Positions 8,921 to 18,220 of a DNA stretch of 64,000 bases are shown here, in pieces. Location of the stretch: the NCBI RefSeq assembly GCF_946151075.1, contig NZ_OX267715.1, positions 2,333,881-2,397,880 on the forward strand, read 5' to 3'. Positions within the stretch are counted from its first letter, which is position 1, and every line of letters begins with the position of its first letter. The notes below the pieces were generated by a model that saw only the letters and a list, made by a program, of their open reading frames with translations, was not told the origin of the DNA and ran no database searches. The stretch is from Neobacillus sp. Marseille-Q6967 (lineage in GTDB: Bacteria > Bacillota > Bacilli > Bacillales > Cytobacillaceae). Made by a program: the position numbers and the translations under genes.

Positions 8921-9808
8921 ATGAACTTAGAAAGCTTAAGAATGTTTTGTATTGTAGTGGATGAAGGAAGTATAAGTAAAGCTGCTCGTTTGAACTTCGT
9001 ATCACAGCCTGCTGTTACTAGACAAATTCGTCAGTTAGAAGAATTGTATGGTGCTAAATTATTTGAAAGAACAGCTGGTAAGTTAACCCTTTCAGAGGCT
9101 GGGGAAGTACTCTACCCTTATGCAAAAGAAATAGTTGAATACTCGAAAAGATCTTTTGAGGCTGTACAAGAAATAACTGCAAATCAAGAATCCGTACTTA
9201 ATGTAGGAGCAAGCTCCACAATAGGAGAATATTTGTTACCAGGTCTGCTTGGTAACTTCAGTAAAAATTACCCTGATCTAAAATTTAGCTTAACTATCGG
9301 TAATACTCCTAACATTTTATCAAAGTTGGAAAACTATGATATTGATATTGCTTTTGTTGAAGGTGCTGTAGAGAATCAGGATTTTATTACGGAGAGATTT
9401 ACTGATGATGAGTTGATTTTAGTGACATCCTCCAATCACCATTGGAAAGAAAAGGGCCAAATATGTATTGACGAGCTGCCAGAAGAAAAGATGATTTGGA
9501 GAGAAGCTGATTCAGGAACCCGGCAAATTGTAGAGAATGCCCTGCAAGAATATGGTGTTTTTGAGAAAATCAAAAGTGCAATGGAACTCGGCAGTTACCA
9601 ATCGATTAAAAGCGCTGTAGAAGCGGATTTAGGGGTTAGTATTCTTCCAAAACTAACAGTTGCAAAGGAGTTAAAATATGGTATTCTGCATGAATTGAAA
9701 GTTTCTGATTTCAATATATCAAGGGATTTATGGATGGTACAAAAAACTCATCGATTTAAAAAATCAGGATTAAAGTATTTTATTAGTTTTATTCGCAGTT
9801 ATTATTAA
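8921..9808 (+). CDS. LysR-family transcriptional regulator
   Basis: 295 residues. The N-terminal winged HTH (MNLESLRMFCIVVDEGSISKAARLNFVSQPAVTRQIRQLE) and the C-terminal periplasmic-binding-like effector domain are typical. It is divergent from the ROK kinase, with 119 bp between the starts, the arrangement in which LysR proteins usually control the neighbour and themselves. The effector cannot be predicted. Confidence 0.93.
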   Translation: MNLESLRMFCIVVDEGSISKAARLNFVSQPAVTRQIRQLEELYGAKLFERTAGKLTLSEAGEVLYPYAKEIVEYSKRSFEAVQEITANQESVLNVGASSTIGEYLLPGLLGNFSKNYPDLKFSLTIGNTPNILSKLENYDIDIAFVEGAVENQDFITERFTDDELILVTSSNHHWKEKGQICIDELPEEKMIWREADSGTRQIVENALQEYGVFEKIKSAMELGSYQSIKSAVEADLGVSILPKLTVAKELKYGILHELKVSDFNISRDLWMVQKTHRFKKSGLKYFISFIRSYY

Positions 9809-9841
9809 AAAGAAGAGGCCGACCTTGCTGCCTCTTCTTTT
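9808..9841. terminator. Bidirectional terminator
   Basis: A perfect 12-bp stem AAAAGAAGAGGC / GCCTCTTCTTTT lies between the convergent LysR and flavin oxidoreductase genes, with A and T tracts on both sides. Confidence 0.88.
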
Positions 9842-9860
9842 CAATAAGTTCCTACTAACA

Positions 9861-11096
9861 TCATGAGGAGATAGACTGTATAATCCGATTGAGTTCTTCT
9901 TCAAAATCAGCAGGTTCGTTTGCATAGTTATAGATCCCAAAAAACTTTTCTATTACAGAAGGATGGGTGCTGATTATCTTATGTATTGCATCTTGTTGTT
10001 CCGTAATCTTTTCATTTTTTGAAAGCTCGCAGCCCATATAAAAACGAACCATAAATTCAGCTTCCATTGATTTCTGATAATCTTCAGCAATTTTTTCCCA
10101 TTCATTTATTTGACCATTATTTTTGATTAGTATGTCGGCTAAGATTCGAGCGCCCCGGATGGCATCATGGATTCCCTGCGCCATAGCGGGATCCTTAAAA
10201 CAAATGGCATCTCCTACCAACGCCCAGCCGTTGCCCATACCCTGGTACCAATAATTATCATAGCCAATCAGTCCTTTAATTGGTTCTATCAATGTTGAAT
10301 GCTTAATGCGATTACCTATTGTTGTGTTAGGAAAATAGTCTCTTAAAAACTGTCTAATGCTATTTTCAGGGTCATTTTTAAATTTATCTATTAATTTCTT
10401 ATCTTCTAACGGGAAATTGACGGTAACAACATATAAATCATCATTGGTTGGAAAAAGAATTGCCATCTTATCATCTCTTTTATAGACCTCAAATTTAGGA
10501 ACAGAATCGTGAGATATCCCCGAGAAATAACCAAAATAGATCGTAACTGCAGAGGGGCTGCTCAATTTAAGCTCACTATTTACCAGTCTTCTAATCTTAG
10601 AGTTTCTTCCGTCTGCTCCAACAACTAGACTAGCTCTGTATTCTTGTTGCCGTTTTGCCCCATCTTCTCCTTTCATGCCCGTGACTCTCTCACCATCATA
10701 AATTAAATCTGTGACCCGAAACCCTTCAATCACTGTAATATTCTTATGTTTTTTGGCCTGTTTTAGAAGAATATGGTCAAGGTATGTTCTCCTAATACAA
10801 TACGCAGTATCCTCTCCATAAACCTTAGGAATTGGTCCTTCAATCACAGTGTCTTCAAACTGAAATTTGATTGTCTCTACAGGAGTAACATGTGTTTCTA
10901 CTAATGAATCCATAACACCGATTTCTCGAAGAAGTGCCACCGTGTTATTAAAGAAAGTATTGGTGGATAACGTGTCACTTGGAAATGTTGCACGGTCTGC
11001 CAGGAGTACCTCGAAACCCGCTTTTGCAAGATAGATTGCTAAAGTAGATCCAGAACAGCGAGCCCCTGTAATAATCACATCGTAACTTTTATTCAT
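9861..11096 (-). CDS. FAD-dependent oxidoreductase (geranylgeranyl reductase/PHBH-like)
   Basis: 411 residues of the p-hydroxybenzoate hydroxylase fold. The dinucleotide loop reads GARCSG (11-16), with a Cys where many family members have a small residue. VVGADGRNS (158-166) and GDAICFKDPAMAQGI near 295 are the other FAD motifs. Members hydroxylate aromatics or reduce isoprenoids. Nothing nearby names the substrate. It appears monocistronic. Confidence 0.85.
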   Translation of the reverse strand: MNKSYDVIITGARCSGSTLAIYLAKAGFEVLLADRATFPSDTLSTNTFFNNTVALLREIGVMDSLVETHVTPVETIKFQFEDTVIEGPIPKVYGEDTAYCIRRTYLDHILLKQAKKHKNITVIEGFRVTDLIYDGERVTGMKGEDGAKRQQEYRASLVVGADGRNSKIRRLVNSELKLSSPSAVTIYFGYFSGISHDSVPKFEVYKRDDKMAILFPTNDDLYVVTVNFPLEDKKLIDKFKNDPENSIRQFLRDYFPNTTIGNRIKHSTLIEPIKGLIGYDNYWYQGMGNGWALVGDAICFKDPAMAQGIHDAIRGARILADILIKNNGQINEWEKIAEDYQKSMEAEFMVRFYMGCELSKNEKITEQQDAIHKIISTHPSVIEKFFGIYNYANEPADFEEELNRIIQSISS

Positions 11097-11232
11097 CTAA
11101 TCACTCCTTAACTTTAAAATGGATACCAAATTATTATTATTACCTTTAAAAAATATGAAATTAATCCCTAATTATTCATAAGGCAAAAGTACTTCCACTA
11201 TTGGAAGTTATTCTTTACCTTATCTTCAACAT

Positions 11233-11260
11233 AAAAAAGTCTTATCGTAAAAGATAAGAC
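11233..11260 (-). terminator. Terminator after the esterase gene
   Basis: GTCTTATC / GATAAGAC, an 8-bp perfect stem, is followed on the minus strand by six T residues. Confidence 0.85.
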
Positions 11261-11273
11261 CACAGAATCTCTA

Positions 11274-12224
11274 CTATTGTCGAGTTAAAGCTTTTTCATG
11301 AATGAATTCACGCATGATATCTAATGCTTCAATAGCCTCTTCCTGATCTACAAAAAACTGAAGAAAACCATGAATGATTCCATTAAAACGTTTTAGCGTA
11401 ACAGGTACACCTGCTTCACTAAGTTGCTTACCATACTGCTCACCTTCATCACGTAACACATCGAATTCAGCAGTCAGTAGAAGAGCAGGTGGTAAATTAT
11501 TTAAATTATTAGCTCTAATTGGCGATGCATATGGGTGGTTACGATCTTCTTTCTTTTCTATGTATAAGTCCCAGAAAAGCCCCATATGTGTATTTGTCAC
11601 TCCAAATCCTTCAGCATTTTCGGAGTAAGATGGATAGATAGAATGGCTATTGTGATTATGGAAATCAGTTACCGGATATATAAGTATTTGTTTGGTGATG
11701 TTTATTGTTTTCCGTTCTCGTGCCATCAAAGTAACCGCAGCAGATAAGGTTCCCCCTGCACTATCTCCGGCTACAATAAGATTATTTGGATCACCATTTA
11801 ATTCTTCCGCATGTTCAGCTGCCCATTTGGCAGCTGCATAACAATCTTCAGGTGCCGCAGGGAATGGATTCTCAGGTGCAAGTCTATAGTCTACAGAAAT
11901 TACCTTAGAACCTGTCTTTATGGCTAGGATACGGCAGGTTACATCATAGCTTTCTACATCTCCAACAACAAAACCTCCGCCATGAAAAAAGACGAGTAAT
12001 GGAAAAGGGCCTTCACCAGCAGGAGTATAAATTCGAATAGCGATTGCATTCCCTTCCGGTCCTTCTATGATTCGATTTTCAATGTCTTGTACCATTGGTC
12101 TATTTTCCTCAGGGGGCAGCATTTCTAATGCCGCTCCACGATAGTTTATTAGATCTTCTGCAGTTTGTAGATTCCCTAATGGATTACCTTCTAAAAATTT
12201 TTTCACATACGGTTTTAAAGGCAT
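11274..12224 (-). CDS. Alpha/beta hydrolase, hormone-sensitive lipase family esterase
   Basis: 316 residues. HGGGF (81-85) forms the oxyanion hole, and GDSAGG (153-158) carries nucleophile S155. The usual acid (DVLRDEG, about 260) and base (GIIHGF, about 290) are present. It has no signal peptide, so it is a cytosolic carboxylesterase acting on short acyl esters. It stands alone; its upstream region now borders the 3' end of a group II intron. Confidence 0.92.
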   Translation of the reverse strand: MPLKPYVKKFLEGNPLGNLQTAEDLINYRGAALEMLPPEENRPMVQDIENRIIEGPEGNAIAIRIYTPAGEGPFPLLVFFHGGGFVVGDVESYDVTCRILAIKTGSKVISVDYRLAPENPFPAAPEDCYAAAKWAAEHAEELNGDPNNLIVAGDSAGGTLSAAVTLMARERKTINITKQILIYPVTDFHNHNSHSIYPSYSENAEGFGVTNTHMGLFWDLYIEKKEDRNHPYASPIRANNLNNLPPALLLTAEFDVLRDEGEQYGKQLSEAGVPVTLKRFNGIIHGFLQFFVDQEEAIEALDIMREFIHEKALTRQ

Positions 12225-12405
12225 AACAAAAAACTCCTCTCAAAGAACTAAAAATATTAAAAAGTACATTTAGTATTTTCTAGATGACGAGAACATTTGA
12301 TGCATATAACATTGTATGTTTCCCTATTATTCTCTTATACGATGTTATCTGAAGATTACAAAAATGTCAATTACTGTAAAGTTCTCTTTTTTTTTCATAT
12401 GTTAA

Positions 12406-14228
12406 ATCGAGTAGAGGGAAAATAAGATGATTATTTTCGCCCCTCTCACAACACCGTACGTACGTTTCGCGTATACGGCGTTTCAATCTATATTGCAGTG
12501 TGTACTTTTAGATACTGTTCTAAAGCAGAGGGAAGTCCCCTCTGCTTTAGTCTTTTGTTTGAGATGGCTCTTTGGACAACTTTCGATAATCCTATATACC
12601 GATAACCCTTTCGACAATAGGTTAATCCTCGCGCTTCTTGCTCCGGAATCCCAAGCTGAATGAGCGATTTGATTTGTTTCTTCGGTAATTTCCATTGTTT
12701 CCAGATGATTACCCTAATTCTGGAGCGAAGCTTCATATCTATTCGCTCCGTTGCCTTTTTCATGTTTCCTATCCTGAAGTAGTTTACCCACCCGAATATG
12801 ACTTGCTTCAATTTTAATATTCGATAGTCTAGTGAGACACCCCAGTTTCTCTTTGTCAGTTTTCGAAGCTTCCTTTGGAATTTCTGTATGGAACTGAGGT
12901 GGGGTTTTACTTGGTATCTTTGGTTGTTAACATCGTAATAGTAACCGAATCCTAAGAATTTTAATTCTTTTGGACGTGAAATTTTACTCTTCTCTACGTT
13001 AACGATTGATTTCATTACTCTACTCGCTGCTTTCTCACTCTTTACAAAGATGAGAGCGTCATCAGCGTATCTTACGAACTGTAGTCCTCTTTTCTCTAGT
13101 TCCTTATCGAGTTCATTCAACATAATATTACTCAATAATGGGCTAAGGTTTCCTCCTTGCGGAGTCCCGATGGGTGTTTCTTCATATTTCCCTTTCACCA
13201 TAACTCCACTAACTAAGTATTTTCTGATTAACGAGATGACATCACCATCATCTATTGTGTTGGCAATAATTCGCATGAGTTTATCGTGATGAACTGTATC
13301 GAAGAATCTTTCGAGGTCAATGTCTACTACCCAATCGTATCCATCATTCAGAAATTCCAAGCTTTTAATAATAGCCATTTCACAACTTCTTTTTGGTCTA
13401 AAACCGTAACTGAATTCACTGAAATGCTTTTCAAATATCGGACTGAGAACCTGATGAATGGCTTGTTGAACTACTCTGTCCACTACTGTTGGTATTCCCA
13501 ACTTGCGCATCTTGCCATTTTCTTTTGGGATTTCCACTCTTAAGGCAGCTTGTGGTTGGTATTTTCTTGTTCTGATGCGCTGACGTAGCTCATCCTTGTT
13601 CTCTTTCAGATATTGCTTTAGTTCGTCGACTGTTACTCCATCGACCCCACTTGCACCTTTATTTTTATAGACTCGCAAGTAGGCTTCGTTCATATTTTGG
13701 TTACTTAAAATCTGTTCTAAAAGTTCCACACTCGTTTCTCCTTCCCTCTCACGTAGTAAGTGATAGCTCCATTTTGGTTAGCCTTTGAGATACGCTCATA
13801 CTTTCACCATTAATACATTCGGAGAACGTCACTTACGCATTCGTGGTGTTGAAACACTATAAATTGTTCAGCCCTTCATGAATTAATTTCACTACTATGG
13901 CTTCTGCTGACTTCTTGCGACTAACCTTTTTCGACTGTACTTTTGTACATCCGCAAGACCTCCCGGGGTAAGACAACTATCTTTCCTCTTTTACTCGCCT
14001 GATTTACTTAATAAAGTTACGCACATCTTTCGGACTTTAACTTGTGTTGGAGTCTTATCCCTTTATAGAGCCTTAGTATCAGATTTCTGTTCGTCGAGCC
14101 AAGATTTTATTCCACGCTTCCTCCAGCCCTTACCTCACAGTAAGTACCTTGCGCTTCCTTAGTGGTTGGTCGATGTGTACCCCCACAGTGGACTTTCACC
14201 ACCTAGATAGATGCCATGCCTGGCACAC
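12406..14228 (-). mobile_element. Group II intron (class C-like), full length
   Basis: On the minus strand the element starts with GTGTGCCAGGC at 14228. About 0.5 kb of conserved ribozyme sequence (domains I-III) precedes an LtrA-type ORF. After the ORF comes a domain V-like hairpin with a GAAA-type tetraloop (CCGTATACGCGAAACGTACG, then TACGG) at about 12440-12478. A domain VI-like stem (GAGAGGGG...CCCTCT) follows, and the element ends at about 12406. The 5' end lies directly behind the terminator at 14233-14261, the typical target of class C introns. Boundaries are inferred from these motifs and may be off by a few bases. Confidence 0.85.
12488..13729 (-). CDS. Group II intron reverse transcriptase/maturase
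   Basis: 413 residues. The RT core blocks are present: VDIDLERFFDTVHHDKL, TPQGGNLSPLLSNI and the catalytic YADD at 221-224. A group II maturase-specific X domain follows (GWVNYFRI, about 330-340). No endonuclease domain is evident, as in class C introns. Just after YADD, the segment KSIV-NVEKSKISRPKE (240-255) is shorter than in relatives, where about ten residues separate the two halves. It looks like an in-frame deletion that might impair activity. The protein normally assists splicing and retrotransposition. Confidence 0.9.
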   Translation of the reverse strand: MELLEQILSNQNMNEAYLRVYKNKGASGVDGVTVDELKQYLKENKDELRQRIRTRKYQPQAALRVEIPKENGKMRKLGIPTVVDRVVQQAIHQVLSPIFEKHFSEFSYGFRPKRSCEMAIIKSLEFLNDGYDWVVDIDLERFFDTVHHDKLMRIIANTIDDGDVISLIRKYLVSGVMVKGKYEETPIGTPQGGNLSPLLSNIMLNELDKELEKRGLQFVRYADDALIFVKSEKAASRVMKSIVNVEKSKISRPKELKFLGFGYYYDVNNQRYQVKPHLSSIQKFQRKLRKLTKRNWGVSLDYRILKLKQVIFGWVNYFRIGNMKKATERIDMKLRSRIRVIIWKQWKLPKKQIKSLIQLGIPEQEARGLTYCRKGYRYIGLSKVVQRAISNKRLKQRGLPSALEQYLKVHTAI

Positions 14229-14232
14229 AACG

Positions 14233-14261
14233 AAAAAGAGAGAGTTGCCTCTCTCCTTTTT
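14233..14261 (-). terminator. Terminator of the acyl-CoA synthetase operon, target of the intron
   Basis: On the minus strand AAAAAGGAGAGAG-GCAA-CTCTCTCTTTTT forms a stem with one bulged G. The intron begins five bases after the T tract. Confidence 0.85.
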
Positions 14262-14283
14262 CACTTTCATCATACTCAAATGG

Positions 14284-15861
14284 TTAATGAGTACTGGTTA
14301 CTTGTTCTTGTACGTATCTCTTTTTTAATTCTTTTTTATCGACTTTTCCAATTGGTGTGAGCGGCAAGGTTTCTTCGAAACAGACGAATTTTGGTACCAT
14401 GTACTTAGCAGTCTTCTCCTTGCAGAAATTGATGATTTCCTCTTCGGTACAGGTAAACCCTTCTCGTTTGGTAACCACCACACAAACCGCTTCTCCCCAA
14501 TCTTGATGAGGGACTCCAATACACGCACTTAAGGCAACTGCTGGATGCTGATTCACAACACGTTCTACTTCTGAAGAATAAACGTTCATCCCGCCTGATA
14601 TGATCATATCCTTCTTCCGATCAAGGATATAAAGGTATCCATTTTTATCCATCATGCCGATATCACCAGAGTAGAGCCAGCCGTCACGGATCGTTTCTCC
14701 TGTAAGCTCGGGTCTTTGATAGTATCCTGCCATCATGGCTGGTGATTTAATGATAATCTCTCCTAGCTCAAATGGTTTTACATCTTCCCCTTTATCATCA
14801 ACTAGGCGAATATCGGTTAATAAACATGGTTTTCCGCAGCTTTTTAACACATCTTGATTGTTATGGTATGCCCAAACATGGGCGCTTTTCGATAATCTGG
14901 AAATCACGATATTGCATTCTGTCATACCATATTGCTGACGCATAATAGGTCCAAACACTTCGAAAGCTTCTTTAAGACGGGCAGGAGAAATGGGTGAGGC
15001 TCCGTAGTAAATATTGCGCATCGAACTCACATCATAATCCATCTTCTTCGTCTGTTCGAGCAGCCTGTATAACATCGTTGGGACCAAGAAAGTGGTTGTT
15101 ATCTTATAATCCTTAATTGCATTTATGAACTGTTCCGCATCAAATGAACGCATAACATGAACATGTACCCCTGATATAAGGGCTCTCCAAAGGAGTGAAC
15201 CGGCCGAGTGCACGATGGGAGTGCTTAATAGTAACCTATCTCGGTCATCCAGCGGATCTTCAATGGCTGCTGAAATCAAGCCGGCACCCAATCCCTCCTG
15301 GGTATGCATCACCCCTTTGGGTGTACCTGTTGTCCCGCCTGTGTAAGATAGAAGAGCAAGGTCTTCTGGCATCGCCACCGGATAATCCGCATCAATGTGA
15401 TTTTCCGGCCATTGAAAGCGTTCAAACTGATCTGGATATTCCACATCAAATCCTGGAAGCCCGACGATATGGACATCTGAATCTTTTACGTCCTCAAAGT
15501 AATCAAGGATTGTGCTAACATGAGCCTGGGTTGCAAGGATAACCACTTTTGGTGTTGATTCATTCAAAATAAAATGAACTTCCCGCGTTCCTAGCTTTTC
15601 ACCTAAAGGCACTAAAGTTGCACCACATTGCTGGATGGCTAAACCAAATATTACACTCTCTAGACTGTTTGGGATGAGGCAGGCAACATGAGTGCCCCTC
15701 CTTACCCCCAACCTAAGTAAATAATAGGATACGAGATTGGTTTTTTCTAATAGTTCTTTGTAGGTCAACGTTTCCTCGCTTGGCAGAAAGGTTAATGCAG
15801 GAATCTCACTGAATCTTTTTAATCCTTTTAATAACAATGACTGGAAAGTCGTCTGTTGCAT
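14284..15861 (-). CDS. AMP-forming acyl-CoA synthetase
   Basis: ANL superfamily ligase of 525 residues when begun at the second ATG (15861), which sits 9 nt after a GGGGGG Shine-Dalgarno. An upstream ATG at 15870 abuts the SD. The AMP motif LLSYTGGTTGTPKGV, the YGMTE motif, YSGDIG and the C-terminal catalytic lysine region PIGKVDKKELKK are all visible. It activates a carboxylic acid to its CoA thioester. It is downstream of an acyl-CoA dehydrogenase gene by 21 bp (12 bp from the longer start), so the pair starts beta-oxidation of an unknown acid. Confidence 0.92.
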   Translation of the reverse strand: MQQTTFQSLLLKGLKRFSEIPALTFLPSEETLTYKELLEKTNLVSYYLLRLGVRRGTHVACLIPNSLESVIFGLAIQQCGATLVPLGEKLGTREVHFILNESTPKVVILATQAHVSTILDYFEDVKDSDVHIVGLPGFDVEYPDQFERFQWPENHIDADYPVAMPEDLALLSYTGGTTGTPKGVMHTQEGLGAGLISAAIEDPLDDRDRLLLSTPIVHSAGSLLWRALISGVHVHVMRSFDAEQFINAIKDYKITTTFLVPTMLYRLLEQTKKMDYDVSSMRNIYYGASPISPARLKEAFEVFGPIMRQQYGMTECNIVISRLSKSAHVWAYHNNQDVLKSCGKPCLLTDIRLVDDKGEDVKPFELGEIIIKSPAMMAGYYQRPELTGETIRDGWLYSGDIGMMDKNGYLYILDRKKDMIISGGMNVYSSEVERVVNQHPAVALSACIGVPHQDWGEAVCVVVTKREGFTCTEEEIINFCKEKTAKYMVPKFVCFEETLPLTPIGKVDKKELKKRYVQEQVTSTH

Positions 15862-15882
15862 ATAAGTCATCCCCCCTAATGA

Positions 15883-17055
15883 TTACGCTTTCAATAATTC
15901 TTTTGCAATGGTATTTTTTTGTATTTCTGACGTCCCAGTAAGGATTCGATACATCCGTGAACTTCTATACATTTTTTCTACTGGATGTCCCTTTACCAGT
16001 CCCTGAGAACCGAAAATTTGAACCGCTTTATCAGCAACACGGTTGGTTACTTCAGAGGCAAATAGTTTGGCCATGGAAGCGCCAGCTCGATCTTCTTCGC
16101 CCCGATCAATTTTCTCGACCACATCATAGACCATGGATCTGGCGGCGTAAATTTCCGTAGCCATTTCCGCAAGCATATGTTGAATCGCTTGAAAGTCACT
16201 TATTGGTCGACCAAATTGAACCCTCGTTTTAGCCTGTTGAATCGATAAATCAAGGAGATGCTGCGCCATCCCGACAAAACCGGCAGCATGTGAGGCACGA
16301 TTGGTGTTAATTCTTTTCAACCCCAGCAATAGACCTTTTCCTGGTGCACCGATAATATTGGAGGCAGGTACTCTACATTGATTGAAGAGCAATTCGGCGT
16401 GAATCCGTTCTCCTGACATAGGGACCTGAATCTTACCAAGTTCAAATCCAGATTTTCCCTGTGTTTGTTTGTCCACGATAAAAGCCGTAATTCTCCCCTT
16501 CCCTCCCTCTACTATTTCCTTAGCTATGACAATAGCAAAATCGGCATAAGGTGCTGCACTGATAAAGTGTTTTTTTCCATTCAGAATATAATCATTCCCA
16601 TCTCTTACTGCTGTGGTCTCGATGGAAAATGCATCAGATCCCGCATTCGGCTCGGTTAGGGCGAAGCAGCAACTAGCTTCTCCGGTAACGATGGGTAGGA
16701 CATATTTTTGTTTTTGCTCTTCCGTAAAACTTTCCAGCATTTGCCCGATTCTTAGCGGTCCTCCAATCTCTCCAATGACCTGACCCCATAGTACGGCTCC
16801 GGAGCGGGCGATTTCTTCTTTCAATAAACATAATCCTTTTAAGCTAAGATCCTGGCCGCCATATTCTTTCGGCAGGTTGATTCCATAAAACCCTAACTCT
16901 CTTGATCGCTTCCTCACCCATTGGATAGTTTCCATTGGAATGTCTTCTTCTGCATTTAATTGGTGCTCTTGTTCGTATGGAAGCAATTCATTTTGGATGA
17001 AACCCTGTACTTTTTTCAGAAGCCCCTTTAAATCCTCAATCATTAGTGTTTCCAT
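15883..17055 (-). CDS. Acyl-CoA dehydrogenase
   Basis: 390 residues, the normal length for the FAD family. CFALTEPNAGSD (FAD/substrate loop), the TRVQFGRPISDFQ motif and the C-terminal YRILTGTSEIQKNTIAKELL are clear. It introduces the alpha-beta double bond into an acyl-CoA and passes electrons to ETF. It is the first gene of an operon with the acyl-CoA synthetase. The ATG follows an AAGGAG SD. Confidence 0.94.
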   Translation of the reverse strand: METLMIEDLKGLLKKVQGFIQNELLPYEQEHQLNAEEDIPMETIQWVRKRSRELGFYGINLPKEYGGQDLSLKGLCLLKEEIARSGAVLWGQVIGEIGGPLRIGQMLESFTEEQKQKYVLPIVTGEASCCFALTEPNAGSDAFSIETTAVRDGNDYILNGKKHFISAAPYADFAIVIAKEIVEGGKGRITAFIVDKQTQGKSGFELGKIQVPMSGERIHAELLFNQCRVPASNIIGAPGKGLLLGLKRINTNRASHAAGFVGMAQHLLDLSIQQAKTRVQFGRPISDFQAIQHMLAEMATEIYAARSMVYDVVEKIDRGEEDRAGASMAKLFASEVTNRVADKAVQIFGSQGLVKGHPVEKMYRSSRMYRILTGTSEIQKNTIAKELLKA

Positions 17056-17186
17056 AGATTCCCTTCTCTCCTTGTTTGTGAATATTTGTAATCTTACATA
17101 AATTATAAATATAAAATTATTTGAAGTAAAATAATGATATATGATATTAACTTAATTAAAATTTATATAAAGTTGGTTATAAAAAA

Positions 17187-17224
17187 ATAATAGTTCTCCA
17201 ATCAAAAAGATGGAGAACTATTAT
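17187..17224 (-). terminator. Terminator of the LysR gene
   Basis: A 14-bp perfect stem (ATAATAGTTCTCCA / TGGAGAACTATTAT) includes the LysR stop codon and is followed by seven T on the minus strand. Confidence 0.85.
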
Positions 17225-18126
17225 TTGTAGGTAGTTGTATAGATTTCCAGGCATTTGATAAACTCTTTTGCTGCCTTAGAAAAATGCTGTTTCTTTGAAC
17301 GGACCCAACCGAAAACTAAGGTATCGATTTTCAAGTCGACCAATGGAATGGGAATCAGTTCACCGCTCAGGTAATATGGATCACTGTCTAGTCCAATGTC
17401 ATAAGAAAATGAAATACCCAGTCCTTCAGCAACAGTTTTTTTTATAATTTCTGTATTATTTGTATAGAACAAAATATTCATTTCGCCATGTTGGTTAAAA
17501 AAGTCCTGAATTAATGCTTTCATTTTTGGCCCGTTATATACCACAAGATTCTGGTTGAGTAATTCTTTTGGTGATAAGCTTTTTCGGCTTGCCAAGGGGG
17601 AATTTTTGCTGACTGAAACAATTACCTTTGCCTCCAGCAAGGGTTGAAAGTCCAATTCCTCTTCTTTTGGTTTATTCTTTGGGATATTCAGTAATCCAAT
17701 GTCGATTTTATTATTTAGGACATCATTAATTACCTCTTGTCCCCCTTTTTCTTCTATTACAATGTTTACATTAGGATATTTTTTCTTAAATAAGGCTAAC
17801 GATTTGGGTAAGATCGTAAGGAAAAGTCCTTGTGTAGACGATAATCGTAATTCCTTTTCCATGGTATCTGAATGTAATTGCGCTTGGTTTTTCATTTCTT
17901 CCAGCTTGCTCATAACCTCGTAGGCTTTTTGGATGATTTCTTTTCCTTCTTCAGTCGGGATTGTCCCGATTCGTGAGCGCTTAAAGATTTTTATCCCTAA
18001 CTCTTTTTCTAGACTTGAAATGGCCATACTGATTCCAGACTGGGAGATATGAAGGCTTTCCGATGCAGTTGAAATGGATCGCATTTCAGCTACTTTGATG
18101 ATATATTCCAATTGTTCAATATTCAT
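17221..18126 (-). CDS. LysR-family transcriptional regulator
   Basis: 301 residues from the ATG at 18126, which follows AAAGGAG with good spacing. The longer frame adds 13 residues without an SD. N-terminal winged HTH (MNIEQLEYIIKVAEMRSISTASESLHISQSGISMAISSLE), then a LysR effector domain. It is preceded on the same strand by an MFS transporter and followed by the acyl-CoA dehydrogenase operon, either of which could be its target. Confidence 0.92.
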   Translation of the reverse strand: MNIEQLEYIIKVAEMRSISTASESLHISQSGISMAISSLEKELGIKIFKRSRIGTIPTEEGKEIIQKAYEVMSKLEEMKNQAQLHSDTMEKELRLSSTQGLFLTILPKSLALFKKKYPNVNIVIEEKGGQEVINDVLNNKIDIGLLNIPKNKPKEEELDFQPLLEAKVIVSVSKNSPLASRKSLSPKELLNQNLVVYNGPKMKALIQDFFNQHGEMNILFYTNNTEIIKKTVAEGLGISFSYDIGLDSDPYYLSGELIPIPLVDLKIDTLVFGWVRSKKQHFSKAAKEFIKCLEIYTTTYK

Positions 18127-18220
18127 AGCAGATTCTCCTTTGATTCTCTTACTAGAATCATACATCTAAGAGAAAGCCCTTTCAATCATAGAGTTTCTCC
18201 AGCCTGGATTTAACCATTAT

